NCBI GenBank assembly: GCA_022376925.1
Contig: JAIOJX010000004.1
Coordinates: forward strand, 129,543,123 to 129,607,122
Direction of reading: 5' to 3'
DNA length: 64,000 nucleotides
Source: Tragulus kanchil
Taxonomy: Eukaryota > Chordata > Mammalia > Artiodactyla > Tragulidae
Below the pieces are notes generated by a model. That model was given only the letters and a program-made list of their open reading frames with translations, made no database searches and was not told the origin of the DNA. This document shows, piece by piece, positions 1 through 10,700 of this stretch (its first letter is position 1; every line of letters begins with the position of its first letter). Position numbers and translations under genes: made by a program.

Positions 1-95
1 AAGCTTTTACCAAATAGATTAGAAAATGATGTGTTTTCTGTTAAGATGAGATTTCAGTGAAAATATTTTAAGAACTGAGATATTTAAAAGTCAGT

Positions 96-1901
96 AGAAT
101 TGATATCAAGAGAAGAAAGAGATCTCATGAGAGACATTAAAGAAGAGTTAAACAGATGGAGAAACAGTCCATGTTCCTGGGTCGGGAGAATCAATATTGT
201 GAAAATGACCATACTACCAAATGTCATCTATAGATTCAATGCGATCCCTATCAAACTTCCAATAACATTCTTCACAGAACTAGACCAACGAATAACACAG
301 TTCATATGGAAACACAAAAGACCTCGAATAGCCAAAGCAATCCTCAGGAAGAAGAATGGAGCTGGAGGGATCAGCCTCCCGAACTTCAGACTCTACTACA
401 AAGCAACAGTCATCAAGACAGTATGGTACTGGCACAAAAACAGAAATATCGACCAATGGAACAAGATCGAGAACCCAGAGATAAACCCACGCACCTACGG
501 GTACCTTATTTTTGACAAAGGAGGCGAACATATAAAATGGGACAAAGACAGCCTCTTCAACAAATGGTACTGGGAAAATTGGACAGCTACATGCAAGAAA
601 ATGAAGTTGGAACATACCCTGACACCATACACAAAGATCAACTCAAAATGGATTAAAGACTTAAATGTAAGGCCAGAAACCATCAAACTCTTAGAGGAGA
701 ATATAGGCAAAACCCTCAAGGACATCAATCAAAGCAAGATCTTCTCTGACCCACCTACTAGAATAGTGGAACTAAAAAGACAAATGAACATGTGGGACCT
801 AATGAAACTTAAAAGCTTTTGTACAGCTAAAGAAATTACAAAAAAGCTGAACAGACAGCCCACAGAGTGGGAGAAAATCATAGCAAATGAAACAACAGAC
901 AAAGAATTCATCTCCAAAATCTACAAGCAACTCAGACAACTCAGCACTGGAAAAACGAACAACCCAATAAAAAAATGGGAAAAGGACCTAAACAGACACC
1001 TCTCCAACGATGACATACAGATGGCCCAAAAACACATGAAACGATGCTCAACTTCACTAATAATTAGAGAAATGCAAATCAAAACTACAATGAGATATCA
1101 CCTCACACCCGTCAGAATGGCCATCATCCACAAATCGACAGACAATAAATGCTGGAGGGGCTGTGGAGAAAAGGGAACACTCCTGCATTGCTGGTGGGAA
1201 TGTAAATTGATACAGCCTCTATGGAAGACAGTCTGGAGATTTCTTAAAAAACTAAAAATAGAAGCACCATATGACCCAGCAATCCCACTCTTAGGCTTAT
1301 ACCCTGATGAAATCAAAACTGAAAGAAGCACCTGTACCCCAATGTTCATTGCAGCTCTCTATACAATAGCTAGAACATGGAAGGAACCTAGATGCCCATC
1401 GACGAATGAATGGATCCAAAAGCTCTGGTACATATATACAATGGAATACTACACAGCTGTAAAGAGAAATGCAGAAGAATCAACCCTAATGAGGTGGCTG
1501 GATCTAGAACGTATCATCAAAAGTGAAGTCAGTCAGAAAGAGAAGGACAAATACAGTATATTAACACATATATATGGAATCTAGTAGGATGGTGATGATG
1601 GCACATGCAGTGAAGCAACAGAAAGACAGACATGGACAGTGGACATATGGACATTGTGGGGAAGGAACAGTGGGTGAGAGGTGTAAAGGAAGTAGCATGA
1701 AGGCCTGTACTATCATAAGTGAAGAAAATAGCTCTAGTCATTGCTCTGTGAGAAAAGGGGATCCTTCAGGGGTGCTGTGTGATGGTCGGGAGGGGAGGGA
1801 GGGGGGGATATACATATGACTAATCTGAGAACATACATATCTGTAAACAACAAAACTCTGTAAAAGTTAAAAGTAAAATAAAGGTTTAAAAAAAAAAAAA
1901 G
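96..1901 (+). mobile_element. 5'-truncated LINE-1 (artiodactyl L1), ORF2 3' half + 3'UTR + poly(A)
   Basis: The element holds the C-terminal half of L1 ORF2, a G-rich 3'UTR (G-run near 1795-1808) and an A-rich tail ending near 1901. The same 3' end, with the motif CATATCTGTAAACAACAAAA, recurs at about 5990 and 62375, which defines one L1 family. No clear target-site duplication was found and the 5' limit is approximate. It lies in a WDR70 intron in antisense orientation to that gene. ORF1 and the endonuclease part of ORF2 are absent, so it cannot move by itself. Confidence 0.9.
124..1584 (+). pseudogene. L1 ORF2p C-terminal remnant (end of reverse transcriptase to Cys-rich C-terminus)
   Basis: An uninterrupted frame of almost 490 codons aligns by eye with the C-terminal third of mammalian L1 ORF2p. 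It shows the conserved stretches [33 protein letters not shown] and [12 protein letters not shown]. The terminal cysteine motif C-x3-C-x7-H-x4-C is intact in the segment [18 protein letters not shown], followed by the usual TMEYYTAVK block. The catalytic YADD region and the endonuclease are missing because of 5' truncation. The lack of stops or frameshifts suggests a young insertion. The first ATG near 100 is not the natural start. Confidence 0.9.
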
Positions 1902-2276
1902 GAAGAGATGATCAACACTTCAGTCTCAGGAATTTATGATAAAATAAGATTTTTATGAAACAGCCGAAATTATTCTTACAGTCCTCCTTTCCTGATACAC
2001 GTGACCATGAACAGTTCTCTTTAATAGGCTATGAAAAGACACACAAATTTGATATACTGAGCACTAAACACAAATAAGCCAAGAATGCCCATTTTGAGGC
2101 AGTCACCGACAGATTTGCAAAGGCTGTCAGTTTCTCTTCTGATCATTATTGATTGTTTCAGTTCATAACTGCTACTGAAAACAATCTGTCACAAAGAGAA
2201 AGGTGATATTTAAGAAATGACCCATTCTTGGTATCAAAATTACAAAGCACATCAAAGATTATCTTTATTTCATATT
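1902..2276. other. WDR70 intron, nothing recognised
   Basis: AT-rich intronic DNA between the L1 tail and the first tandem duplication. I see no repeat family, exon or conserved motif here. Confidence 0.5.
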
Positions 2277-2765
2277 TCCTTTTACTATTTTGGAGGTTAC
2301 ACAATTTATTTCTGTTCTTTGGAAACTTACTCTTAAAACTGTAACTTGCAGGTTGACTTAAGTTAATCTGAAGTTAACTAACATCTCTAGCCTGCTCCCA
2401 AACAACATGGCTTCAAAATGAATGAACTGATTCCACTCTCCTATCTTCCACAATTCTGTTCACATTAAATTGTCTTTAAATCTTCCCAGATGTATTCACC
2501 ATCCACATGACTTACATTCAATGCTACATAAACTTAACAAAATGCCTGTTAATTAACATTTTAACACATGGCTTCCTGCTGTCCATTTATTATTTTTGAG
2601 TTCTATTTACTTATTCCCAAATACATCCTTTAGCATTCTTTCAACATAGGCTGTCAGTAGTAAACTCAGATTTTTTTTCTTGTTAATTTGGTCTCATTCA
2701 TGAGGAACTATCTAGCAAGGAATTGATCTCTGCACCACTCTGAAGGACACTACTTCACTAACTCT

Positions 2766-3412
2766 TTTTTTTAATTAATTTTTATTGAAATATAGTTGAT
2801 TTATAATGCTGTTAGTTTCTGCTGTACAGCAGTTAGTTACACACACATCCACTTTTTTAGATTCTGTTCCTATACAAGTCATTACAGAGTCTTGAGTAGA
2901 GTTCCCTGTGCTATTGCAGTAGGTTCTTATTAGATATCAATTTTTTTTTTTAATTTTGGCTACTTTTATTGGTCCTTCATTTGTTTATTTTCATCCATCT
3001 TAATTCTTTGGCCTGTGTGGGCCTCCCATCGCAGCAGCCTCTCTCCTCGAAGAGCACCAGCCCTGGACACATGCGCTCCAGAGCGCTGGCTCGTAATTGG
3101 ACACACCAGTCCAGCTGCTCCACGGCACATGGGATCTTCCCGGGCCAGGGATTGAACCGGTGCCCCTTGCATGGCAAGGCAGACTCTTTACCCAATGGAT
3201 CACCAGGGAAGCCCCATCAATTTTATATATAGTAGTGTGTGTGTGTCAATCGCAACCTCCTAATTTATCCCTCTCCTGCCCTTCCCACTTGGTAACTGTA
3301 AGTTTGTTTTCTATATCTGTGACTCTATTTCTGTTTTTTTAAATAAGCTCATTTGCACCAGTTTTTTTAGATTCCACATATAGTGGTTTCTTAAATTACC
3401 GCTGAAATATTT
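2766..3412 (-). mobile_element. Antisense L1 3' end, interrupted by a SINE
   Basis: The stretch reads as a reversed L1 3' terminus: the 'ATTGAAATATAGTTGATTTA' start, the CTGCTGTACAGCA box, GAGTTCCCTGTGCTAT, and the C-rich block near 3270-3290. The SINE at 2941-3215 splits it, flanked by ATCAATTTT on both sides, so the SINE inserted later. The same pair recurs at 3876-4519 in duplicate D1. Confidence 0.75.
2941..3215 (-). mobile_element. tRNA-derived SINE (young GGACCGATGTGTCC-type family), reverse
   Basis: Read on the minus strand it begins GGGGCTTCCCTGGTGATCCA and contains an RNA polymerase III A-box-like and B-box-like (GGTTCAATCCC) pair. A 3' body with GGGAGGCCCACACAGGCC follows, then an A-rich tail (T-run at 2941-2952 on plus). 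ATCAATTTT flanks both ends as a likely target-site duplication. Confidence 0.85.
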
Positions 3413-4050
3413 CTTTTATTTCCTTTTACTATTTTGGAGGTTACACAATTAGTTCAAAAAGGGTTGACTTAAGTTAATCTGAAGTTAACTAACATCTCTA
3501 GCCTGCTCCCAAACAACATGGCTTCAAAATGAATGAACTGATTCCACTCTCCTATCTTCCACAATTCTGTTCACATTAAATTGTCTTTAAATCTTCCCAG
3601 ATGTATTCACCATCCACATGACTTACATTCAATGCTACATAAACTTAACAAAATGCCTGTTAATTAACATTTTAACACATGGCTTCCTGCTGTCCATTTA
3701 TTATTTTTGAGTTCTATTTACTTATTCCCAAATACATCCTTTAGCATTCTTTCAACATAGGCTGTCAGTAGTAAACTCAGATTTTTTTTCTTGTTAATTT
3801 GGTCTCATTCATGAGGAACTATCTAGCAAGGAATTGATCTCTGCACCACTCTGAAGGACACTACTTCACTAACTCTTTTTTTTAATTAATTTTTATTGAA
3901 ATATAGTTGATTTATAATGCTGTTAGTTTCTGCTGTACAGCAGTTAGTTACACACACATCCACTTTTTTAGATTCTGTTCCTATACAAGTCATTACAGAG
4001 TCTTGAGTAGAGTTCCCTGTGCTATTGCAGTAGGTTCTTATTAGATATCA

Positions 4051-4325
4051 ATTTTTTTTTTAATTTTGGCTACTTTTATTGGTCCTTCATTTGTTTATTT
4101 TCATCCATCTTAATTCTTTGGCCTGTGTGGGCCTCCCATCGCAGCAGCCTCTCTCCTCGAAGAGCACCAGCCCTGGACACATGCGCTCCAGAGCGCTGGC
4201 TCGTAATTGGACACACCAGTCCAGCTGCTCCACGGCACATGGGATCTTCCCGGGCCAGGGATTGAACCGGTGCCCCTTGCATGGCAAGGCAGACTCTTTA
4301 CCCAATGGATCACCAGGGAAGCCCC
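4051..4325 (-). mobile_element. tRNA-derived SINE, D1 duplicate copy
   Basis: Exact counterpart of the SINE at 2941-3215 including its flanks, so it arose by the D1 duplication and not by a second insertion. Confidence 0.85.
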
Positions 4326-4525
4326 ATCAATTTTATATATAGTAGTGTGTGTGTGTCAATCGCAACCTCCTAATTTATCCCTCTCCTGCCCTTCCCACTT
4401 GGTAACTGTAAGTTTGTTTTCTATATCTGTGACTCTATTTCTGTTTTTTTAAATAAGCTCATTTGCACCAGTTTTTTTAGATTCCACATATAAGTGGTTT
4501 CTTAAATTACCGCTGAAATACTTAC

Positions 4526-4724
4526 TTCTTCCTCTTCTGAATCACCATCATCCTCATCATCTTCTGCATCTTCAGCAAGAGGTGGAGGTAGAGGACCAAC
4601 AATCCCTTCCTCCATGTCATCAGCTGGTTCCTCTGCCATTTTAAGGGGTAAAGGGGGGCCAATTAACTCATCAGACTCATCAGAAGAGTCAGAACTCCCT
4701 TCACTTTCACTGCTGCTTGTATCT
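4526..4724 (-). CDS. WDR70: WDR70 coding exon 5
   Basis: A 199-nt exon with acceptor CAG before 4724 and donor GTAAGT after 4526. It completes Arg99 and encodes residues 100-165: DTSSSESEGSSDSSDESDEL, then IGPPLPLKM and IVGPLPPPL, ending in an acidic run (DDEDDGDSEEEE). This is the disordered acidic linker before the WD40 domain. It is present once; duplication D1 stops directly at its downstream intron edge. Confidence 0.95.
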
Positions 4725-7700
4725 CTGAAAACACAGAAACAGAAACTCATTGCTTTGCTCCAAAAAAAAGACATGCTCTGGAGAAAGGACTAATTTCTCA
4801 GAAAGTTCTCTCTCTCCTTTTAACAATTGCATTTTTTTTAATGTTTTTAAATTTGTAATTCAAACAGTAAATGTGTGATTCAAATATTAATCTATTTTTT
4901 GAATTATATAAGAGACGACTCATTGGGAAAGAGCCTGATGGTAGGAAAAACAGAAGGCAGAAGGAGAAGGGGACGACAGGGGATGAGATGTTTGGATGGC
5001 ATCACTCACTCAATGGACATGCATTTGCACAAACTCCAGGAAATGGTGAAGGACAGCGAAGTCTGGTGCGTTGCAGTCCATGAGGTCACAAAGAGTCAGA
5101 CACAACTGAGCAACTGAACTAACTGATACATATATATTTTTACTTAAATGTCAAGAAACACATTTTAGTTGTTATTTGTATGATTAAAAAGTAAGCCAAA
5201 ATATTTGATTATAATTTGAAAATGTACTCATTTTTTAGAAACAGCAATATTCTTTCATCTATTATTGTCTGAGGACATGTTTCGTATGAGGTTTTTCTTT
5301 TAAATTTTCTGAGTTGTGTTTTACAGTCCATCATACGGTCAGTCCTGCATAGTTTATGTAAACTTGAAAAAAATAGGAATTCCTGTTGTGAGGCTAAGTG
5401 TTTTGTAGATGTCAGTCAGAGATGTTGGCTGGCTTGGGCTTTCCTGGTGGTGCAGTGGGTAAAGAGTCTGTCTGCCTTGCAATGCAAGGGGCACTAGTTC
5501 CATCCCTGGCGTGGAAAGATCCCACATGCCACGGAGTGGCTGGACCGGTGCACAGAACTGTGGGCCAGCGCTCCGGAGAGCACGCACCCAGAGCCGGAGC
5601 TCTGCAGTGAAAGAGGCCGCTGCGATGGGAGGCCCACACGGGCCAAAGAATAAACATGGAAGAAAATAAATGGATAAAAATATCAGTAAAACAGGCCAAA
5701 AAAAAAAAAAAAAGATGCTGGCTGATGGCATCCTGAGGGTCCTCTCTGGCAGGAACACTGACTTCTCACACCAAATGGAGATTTGTCTATTTCTCCTTTC
5801 GGCTCCTTCCTTTCCTGCCTCAGCTGTTTCAAAGCTCTAATGCTAGGCAATGCACATTCAGGATTATCACGTGCTCCTGCAGAACTGCCTTCATATACTA
5901 TTTAATCTTACGAAAGTAAAAAACTTCTTTTCTCTAACGTACCTAAATACAGATTAAAATCAGAGAGGGGTGGGATGGGGGCGATATACATATGACTAAT
6001 CTGGGATCATACATATCTGTAAACAACAAAACTCTGTAAAAGTAATAAGTAAAATAAAAATTAAAAAAATAAAAAATAAAAACATAGAATAAAATTAGAG
6101 AGAAAAGCTCGGAGCAATTATATGCTACTAAAGGTCCATCAGATAATTCTCAGGAGCTAGAAGAACAGGTGTGGGAAGAAAAACTACAGAACACTACATC
6201 GTACGAAAACCACAGAGAACCAATGCCTCTATTCACTGTATGTGAATACAATCACTGATTACCACAAGCGCAAATAAAGTAAGGAAGTGAGTATTACTTC
6301 AGAATGTTTCAATATATTGTCTGAAATACAAATTATTTCTCAGCGCTAATCCAAGGATACCAAGGGGCTAAACTATTCACTGTAGCTTTCTTGGACTATT
6401 AAGCTACCTTATTCTAGCCAGTATCCTACTGATCCTCAATTATCTTTCTACACATCCGAGAACTATCACACACTCTCACTAATGTCTTTATCAAACATCT
6501 CTCTACACTGTGTAGCCACCACCAACCACCATGCCCCTACCTCCCACCTCATCCAAGAAGACTGAGACTTGCAACCTTAATTATATCCATTCATCTATCA
6601 AATATTGTATAGGAGGCAAACTGTCATTGCCATCTGATGAAATATGTCTGGTATATAAGCTCCATGAAGGCAGAAATGTACAGTCTGCTGTGGCTCTATC
6701 AGCTAAATGATGCCTGACATCGATATCAACTGAACAGGGAATTCCCTGGTGGTCCAATGGTTAAGACGCCATGCTTCCACTGCAGCAAGGGCACAGGTTC
6801 AATCCCTGGTCAGGGAACTACAATCGCACATGCCGTGTGGTGGTGGTGGTTTATCTGCTAAGTCATGTCTGACTCTTGCAACCAATGGACTGTACCTGCC
6901 AGGCTCCTCTGTCCATGGGATTTCCCAGGCAAGAATGCTGGAGTGGGTTGCATTTCCTCCTCCTGGGGACTTCCTAACCCAGGGACCAAACCCGAGTCTC
7001 CTACATTGTAGGGGGATTTTTTTTACCACTGAGCCACCAGGAATTTCCGTATAACACATTACTGACTCCTCCGTTACATCTGTAAAAAGATTCACCTTAA
7101 TATTTTGTTTCTCAATTCCCCACTGTCTCCCCAACCTTACCTGCTAACCAGAAAGTAGAGCAAGAGAGATTACTATGCAGTTTTCCTATGACATAATGTG
7201 TGGTCTTCACTGGCTTTCACTCTCTCTGCCTCTGACTGCTTTTCTCTTTCAAGCTCGGTGCCCCCTGTTCTCTTGGGAATACAGGCAAGATGATCAGCCT
7301 TTGGCTGGGTTGTGGAGCCTTTTCAGGCACCAGAACTACAGACAGCTTTTACTACAGGCTCCACTGTGTCCTCGCAGAATTCCTATAGTAAAGCCCTATC
7401 TCGCAGTACCTCAGATTATGACTGTGTTTAGAAACAGATCTGAGGAATGATTAAGCTAAGTGATGTCCGTAGGGCTGGGCCTCGTCATAACTGGTGTCTT
7501 TACAAAAAGAAAAAATGTGAACATAATTTAGAGGGGAGACAATGTGAAGAAATAGGGAGAAGATGGCCATATACAAGTCAAGGAGAGAGGCCACTGAACC
7601 CTGATTCGTATGATCTTGGACTTCTAGCCTCGCAAACAGTGAGAAAATTAATTTCTGTTGTTTCTGCCATCTGGTCTGTGGGAGTTTGTGACAGAGGCCA

Positions 7701-10700
7701 TTGCCAACTAATTCAGTAGCGTTTACACTTCTCTTCTCCCCTTCATCAGTCAACAAAAGAAATACATGGAACGTCTGACGTACGTAAGATGCCATGCTAC
7801 GGGGCTTCCCTGGTGGTCCAGTGGGTAAGGACACCGCCTTGCAGTGCAAGGGGCGCCGGTTCGATCCCTGGCCTGGGAAGATCCCACGTGCCGCGGAGCG
7901 GCTGGACCAATGTGTCTAATTACCGAGCCAGAGCTCTGGAGCTCATGCGCCCAGAGCCGGTGCTCTACAACAACAGAGGCCACCGCGATGGGAGGTCCAC
8001 ACGGGCCAAAGAACAAAGATGGATGAACATAGACAAATGAAAGACCAACAGAAGTGGCCCGCCTGCCCCCCTCCCTCCCCACCCCAGCACCCCCCATCGA
8101 AAAAAAAAAAAAAAATGCCGTGCTAGGCACAGAGGGAGCTAGAAAGAACTACAGGATAAAGATAAACATAGACATTGGGTTTCCTGATAGTCCAGTAGTT
8201 AAGAATCTGCCGGCCAATACAGGGACATGAGCTTGATCCCTGGGCCGGGAAGACCCCACATGCTTCAGGGCAACTAAGCCTGCGTGCCACAACTGCTGAG
8301 CACACACACCTGGAGGCTGTAATGAGCAGCCCACACACCTAGACCAGACAGTAGCCCCAGTCCACTGCCACTAAAGAAAGTCAGAATGGACCAACAAAGA
8401 CCCAGTATGGCCAAAAACTAAATTAAAACTTTTAATTTAAAATTTAAATTTTAAAAAGTCAAAAACTCAAAATCGTTTATATCGCCAATTTGCCAATTTA
8501 AAACATACATCAACATTAGAATTCTTGTATTATTCCACCCAGATTTGATATCTATGTATCTGTTTATACCACTTAATGTTCTTAGGAATTAAGTAATACA
8601 GTATTAAATTTCACTTTAAAGTAATTTTAATGGTTGCTTTCTCCCATAAGCTGATAAACTTTACAATGTGCCTCTGTTTATAATCTTTCTTAGCTATAAA
8701 AGACCCTACCAAAAAAAAAAAGTTATAATGAACACAGAGTTTAGGGAAAGGAACAAATAACTATGAAACAACTAACCAACTTGTCAATATCTTTCCAAAC
8801 GGCATAGATTTTAACACTATATCTAGAACAGTCTGGAAAAAGTTAACTGATTCACAATATGACAAAGGACTTTTTCATGATCCTAAAGATACATAACTGT
8901 CTAAAACGAGAGAAATTATGCAAGTTTTTAGTACCAGGAACTTTGCCTAAATCATGTTATTAATACCTTGAAAATGACAGTAAAGACAATCACCTGGAAG
9001 ATGATTTGGAGCAATCTCTGGCTACATTTGAGCCTGAAGATGTTGGTTCAAGATCTTCATTTTGCCTTCTTAATTCTTTCTCTCTGTTCATTTCTTCCTC
9101 TCTCTCTCTTGCTTCTGAAAAGATTATAAAAAATATTTTCAACACTTAAACTTCAAATTTTATTATTTAAAATGCTGAAAACTCACCTAATTACAAAGAT
9201 ATAAAATAGGAGTGTTACCAATAACAGGAAATGCCTAAATGCCTAACACTGAGAAAACAACTGAATTTTACTGTGTATCAACACAATATAATATACAGCC
9301 AATAAAAACAGTGATAGGGAATTCCCTGTCAGTCCAGTGGTTAGGACTTGGCACTTTCACTGCATTGGCCCAGGTTCAGTCCCTGGTCAGAGAAGGAAGA
9401 TCCCACAAGCCACACAGAATGACCACAAAAAAAGAAAACGGTGATAAAAAATCTTCAAATCTGGGAAGATATTAACAGATACGCTAAGCAAAATTAGCAT
9501 GTGAACAGTATATGAATCATGACTGTACAATGTAAAAAGATATGGCTAACAAGTGTTCAAATGTAAGATCTTAGGTAACATCACTTCTCACTTTTAATGT
9601 TTTAAACCATAAATTCTGTACTTTTTCTTCCTTTTTGACTTTCTCAAACTGGATATTTGGTCAGAGACTTCCTACCAAAATTATGAGAAAAAATGAATCA
9701 TTAAGTGTCCAGTTCAAAATACAGTATTAAATTTCACTTTAAAGTAATTTTAATGGTTGCTTTCTCCCATAAGCTGATAAACTTTACAATGTGCCTCTGT
9801 TTATAATCTTTCTTAGCTATAAAAGACCCTACCAAAAAAAAAAAGTTATAATGAACACAGAGTTTAGGGAAAGGAACAAATAACTATGAAACAACTAACC
9901 AACTTGTCAATATCTTTCCAAACGGCATAGATTTTAACACTATATCTAGAACAGTCTGGAAAAAGTTAACTGATTCACAATATGACAAAGGACTTTTTCA
10001 TGATCCTAAAGATACATAACTGTCTAAAACGAGAGAAATTATGCAAGTTTTTAGTACCAGGAACTTTGCCTAAATCATGTTATTAATACCTTGAAAATGA
10101 CAGTAAAGACAATCACCTGGAAGATGATTTGGAGCAATCTCTGGCTACATTTGAGCCTGAAGATGTTGGTTCAAGATCTTCATTTTGCCTTCTTAATTCT
10201 TTCTCTCTGTTCATTTCTTCCTCTCTCTCTTGCTTCTGAAAAGATTATAAAAAATATTTTCAACACTTAAACTTCAAATTTTATTATTTAAAATGCTGAA
10301 AACTCACCTAATTACAAAGATATAAAATAGGAGTGTTACCAATAACAGGAAATGCCTAAATGCCTAACACTGAGAAAACAACTGAATTTTACTGTGTATC
10401 AACACAATATAATATACAGCCAATAAAAACAGTGATAGGGAATTCCCTGTCAGTCCAGTGGTTAGGACTTGGCACTTTCACTGCATTGGCCCAGGTTCAG
10501 TCCCTGGTCAGAGAAGGAAGATCCCACAAGCCATACAGAATGACCACAAAAAAAGAAAACGGTGATAAAAAATCTTCAAATCTGGGAAGATATTAACAGA
10601 TACGCTAAGCAAAATTAGCATGTGAACAGTATATGAATCATGACTGTACAATGTAAAAAGATATGGCTAACAAGTGTTCAAATGTAAGATCTTAGGTAAC

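Larger units (their letters stand above)
2277..4519. repeat. Tandem duplication D1 (unit about 1.11 kb)
   Basis: Positions about 2277-3412 recur at about 3419-4519 with an offset of 1110-1111 bp. Both copies carry the same antisense L1 3' end split by the same SINE. The second copy lacks about 32 bp near its start (around 3450). The first copy breaks off within intron sequence immediately before the splice donor of WDR70 exon 5, which is present only once, after copy 2. Confidence 0.95.

Noticed and set aside
280..1349. Several overlapping antisense reading frames in the L1
   Set aside because: They are shadows of the intact ORF2 frame on the plus strand.
4871..5117. Reading frame over the Bov-A SINE
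   Set aside because: SINE sequence, not a gene.
5354..5758. Open frames of 60-170 codons rich in [10 protein letters not shown] / WTDVSNYRA / CPYPLDHQ, recurring throughout
   Set aside because: They are frames through the tRNA SINEs in either orientation; the same peptide recurs wherever a SINE lies and there is no other coding support.
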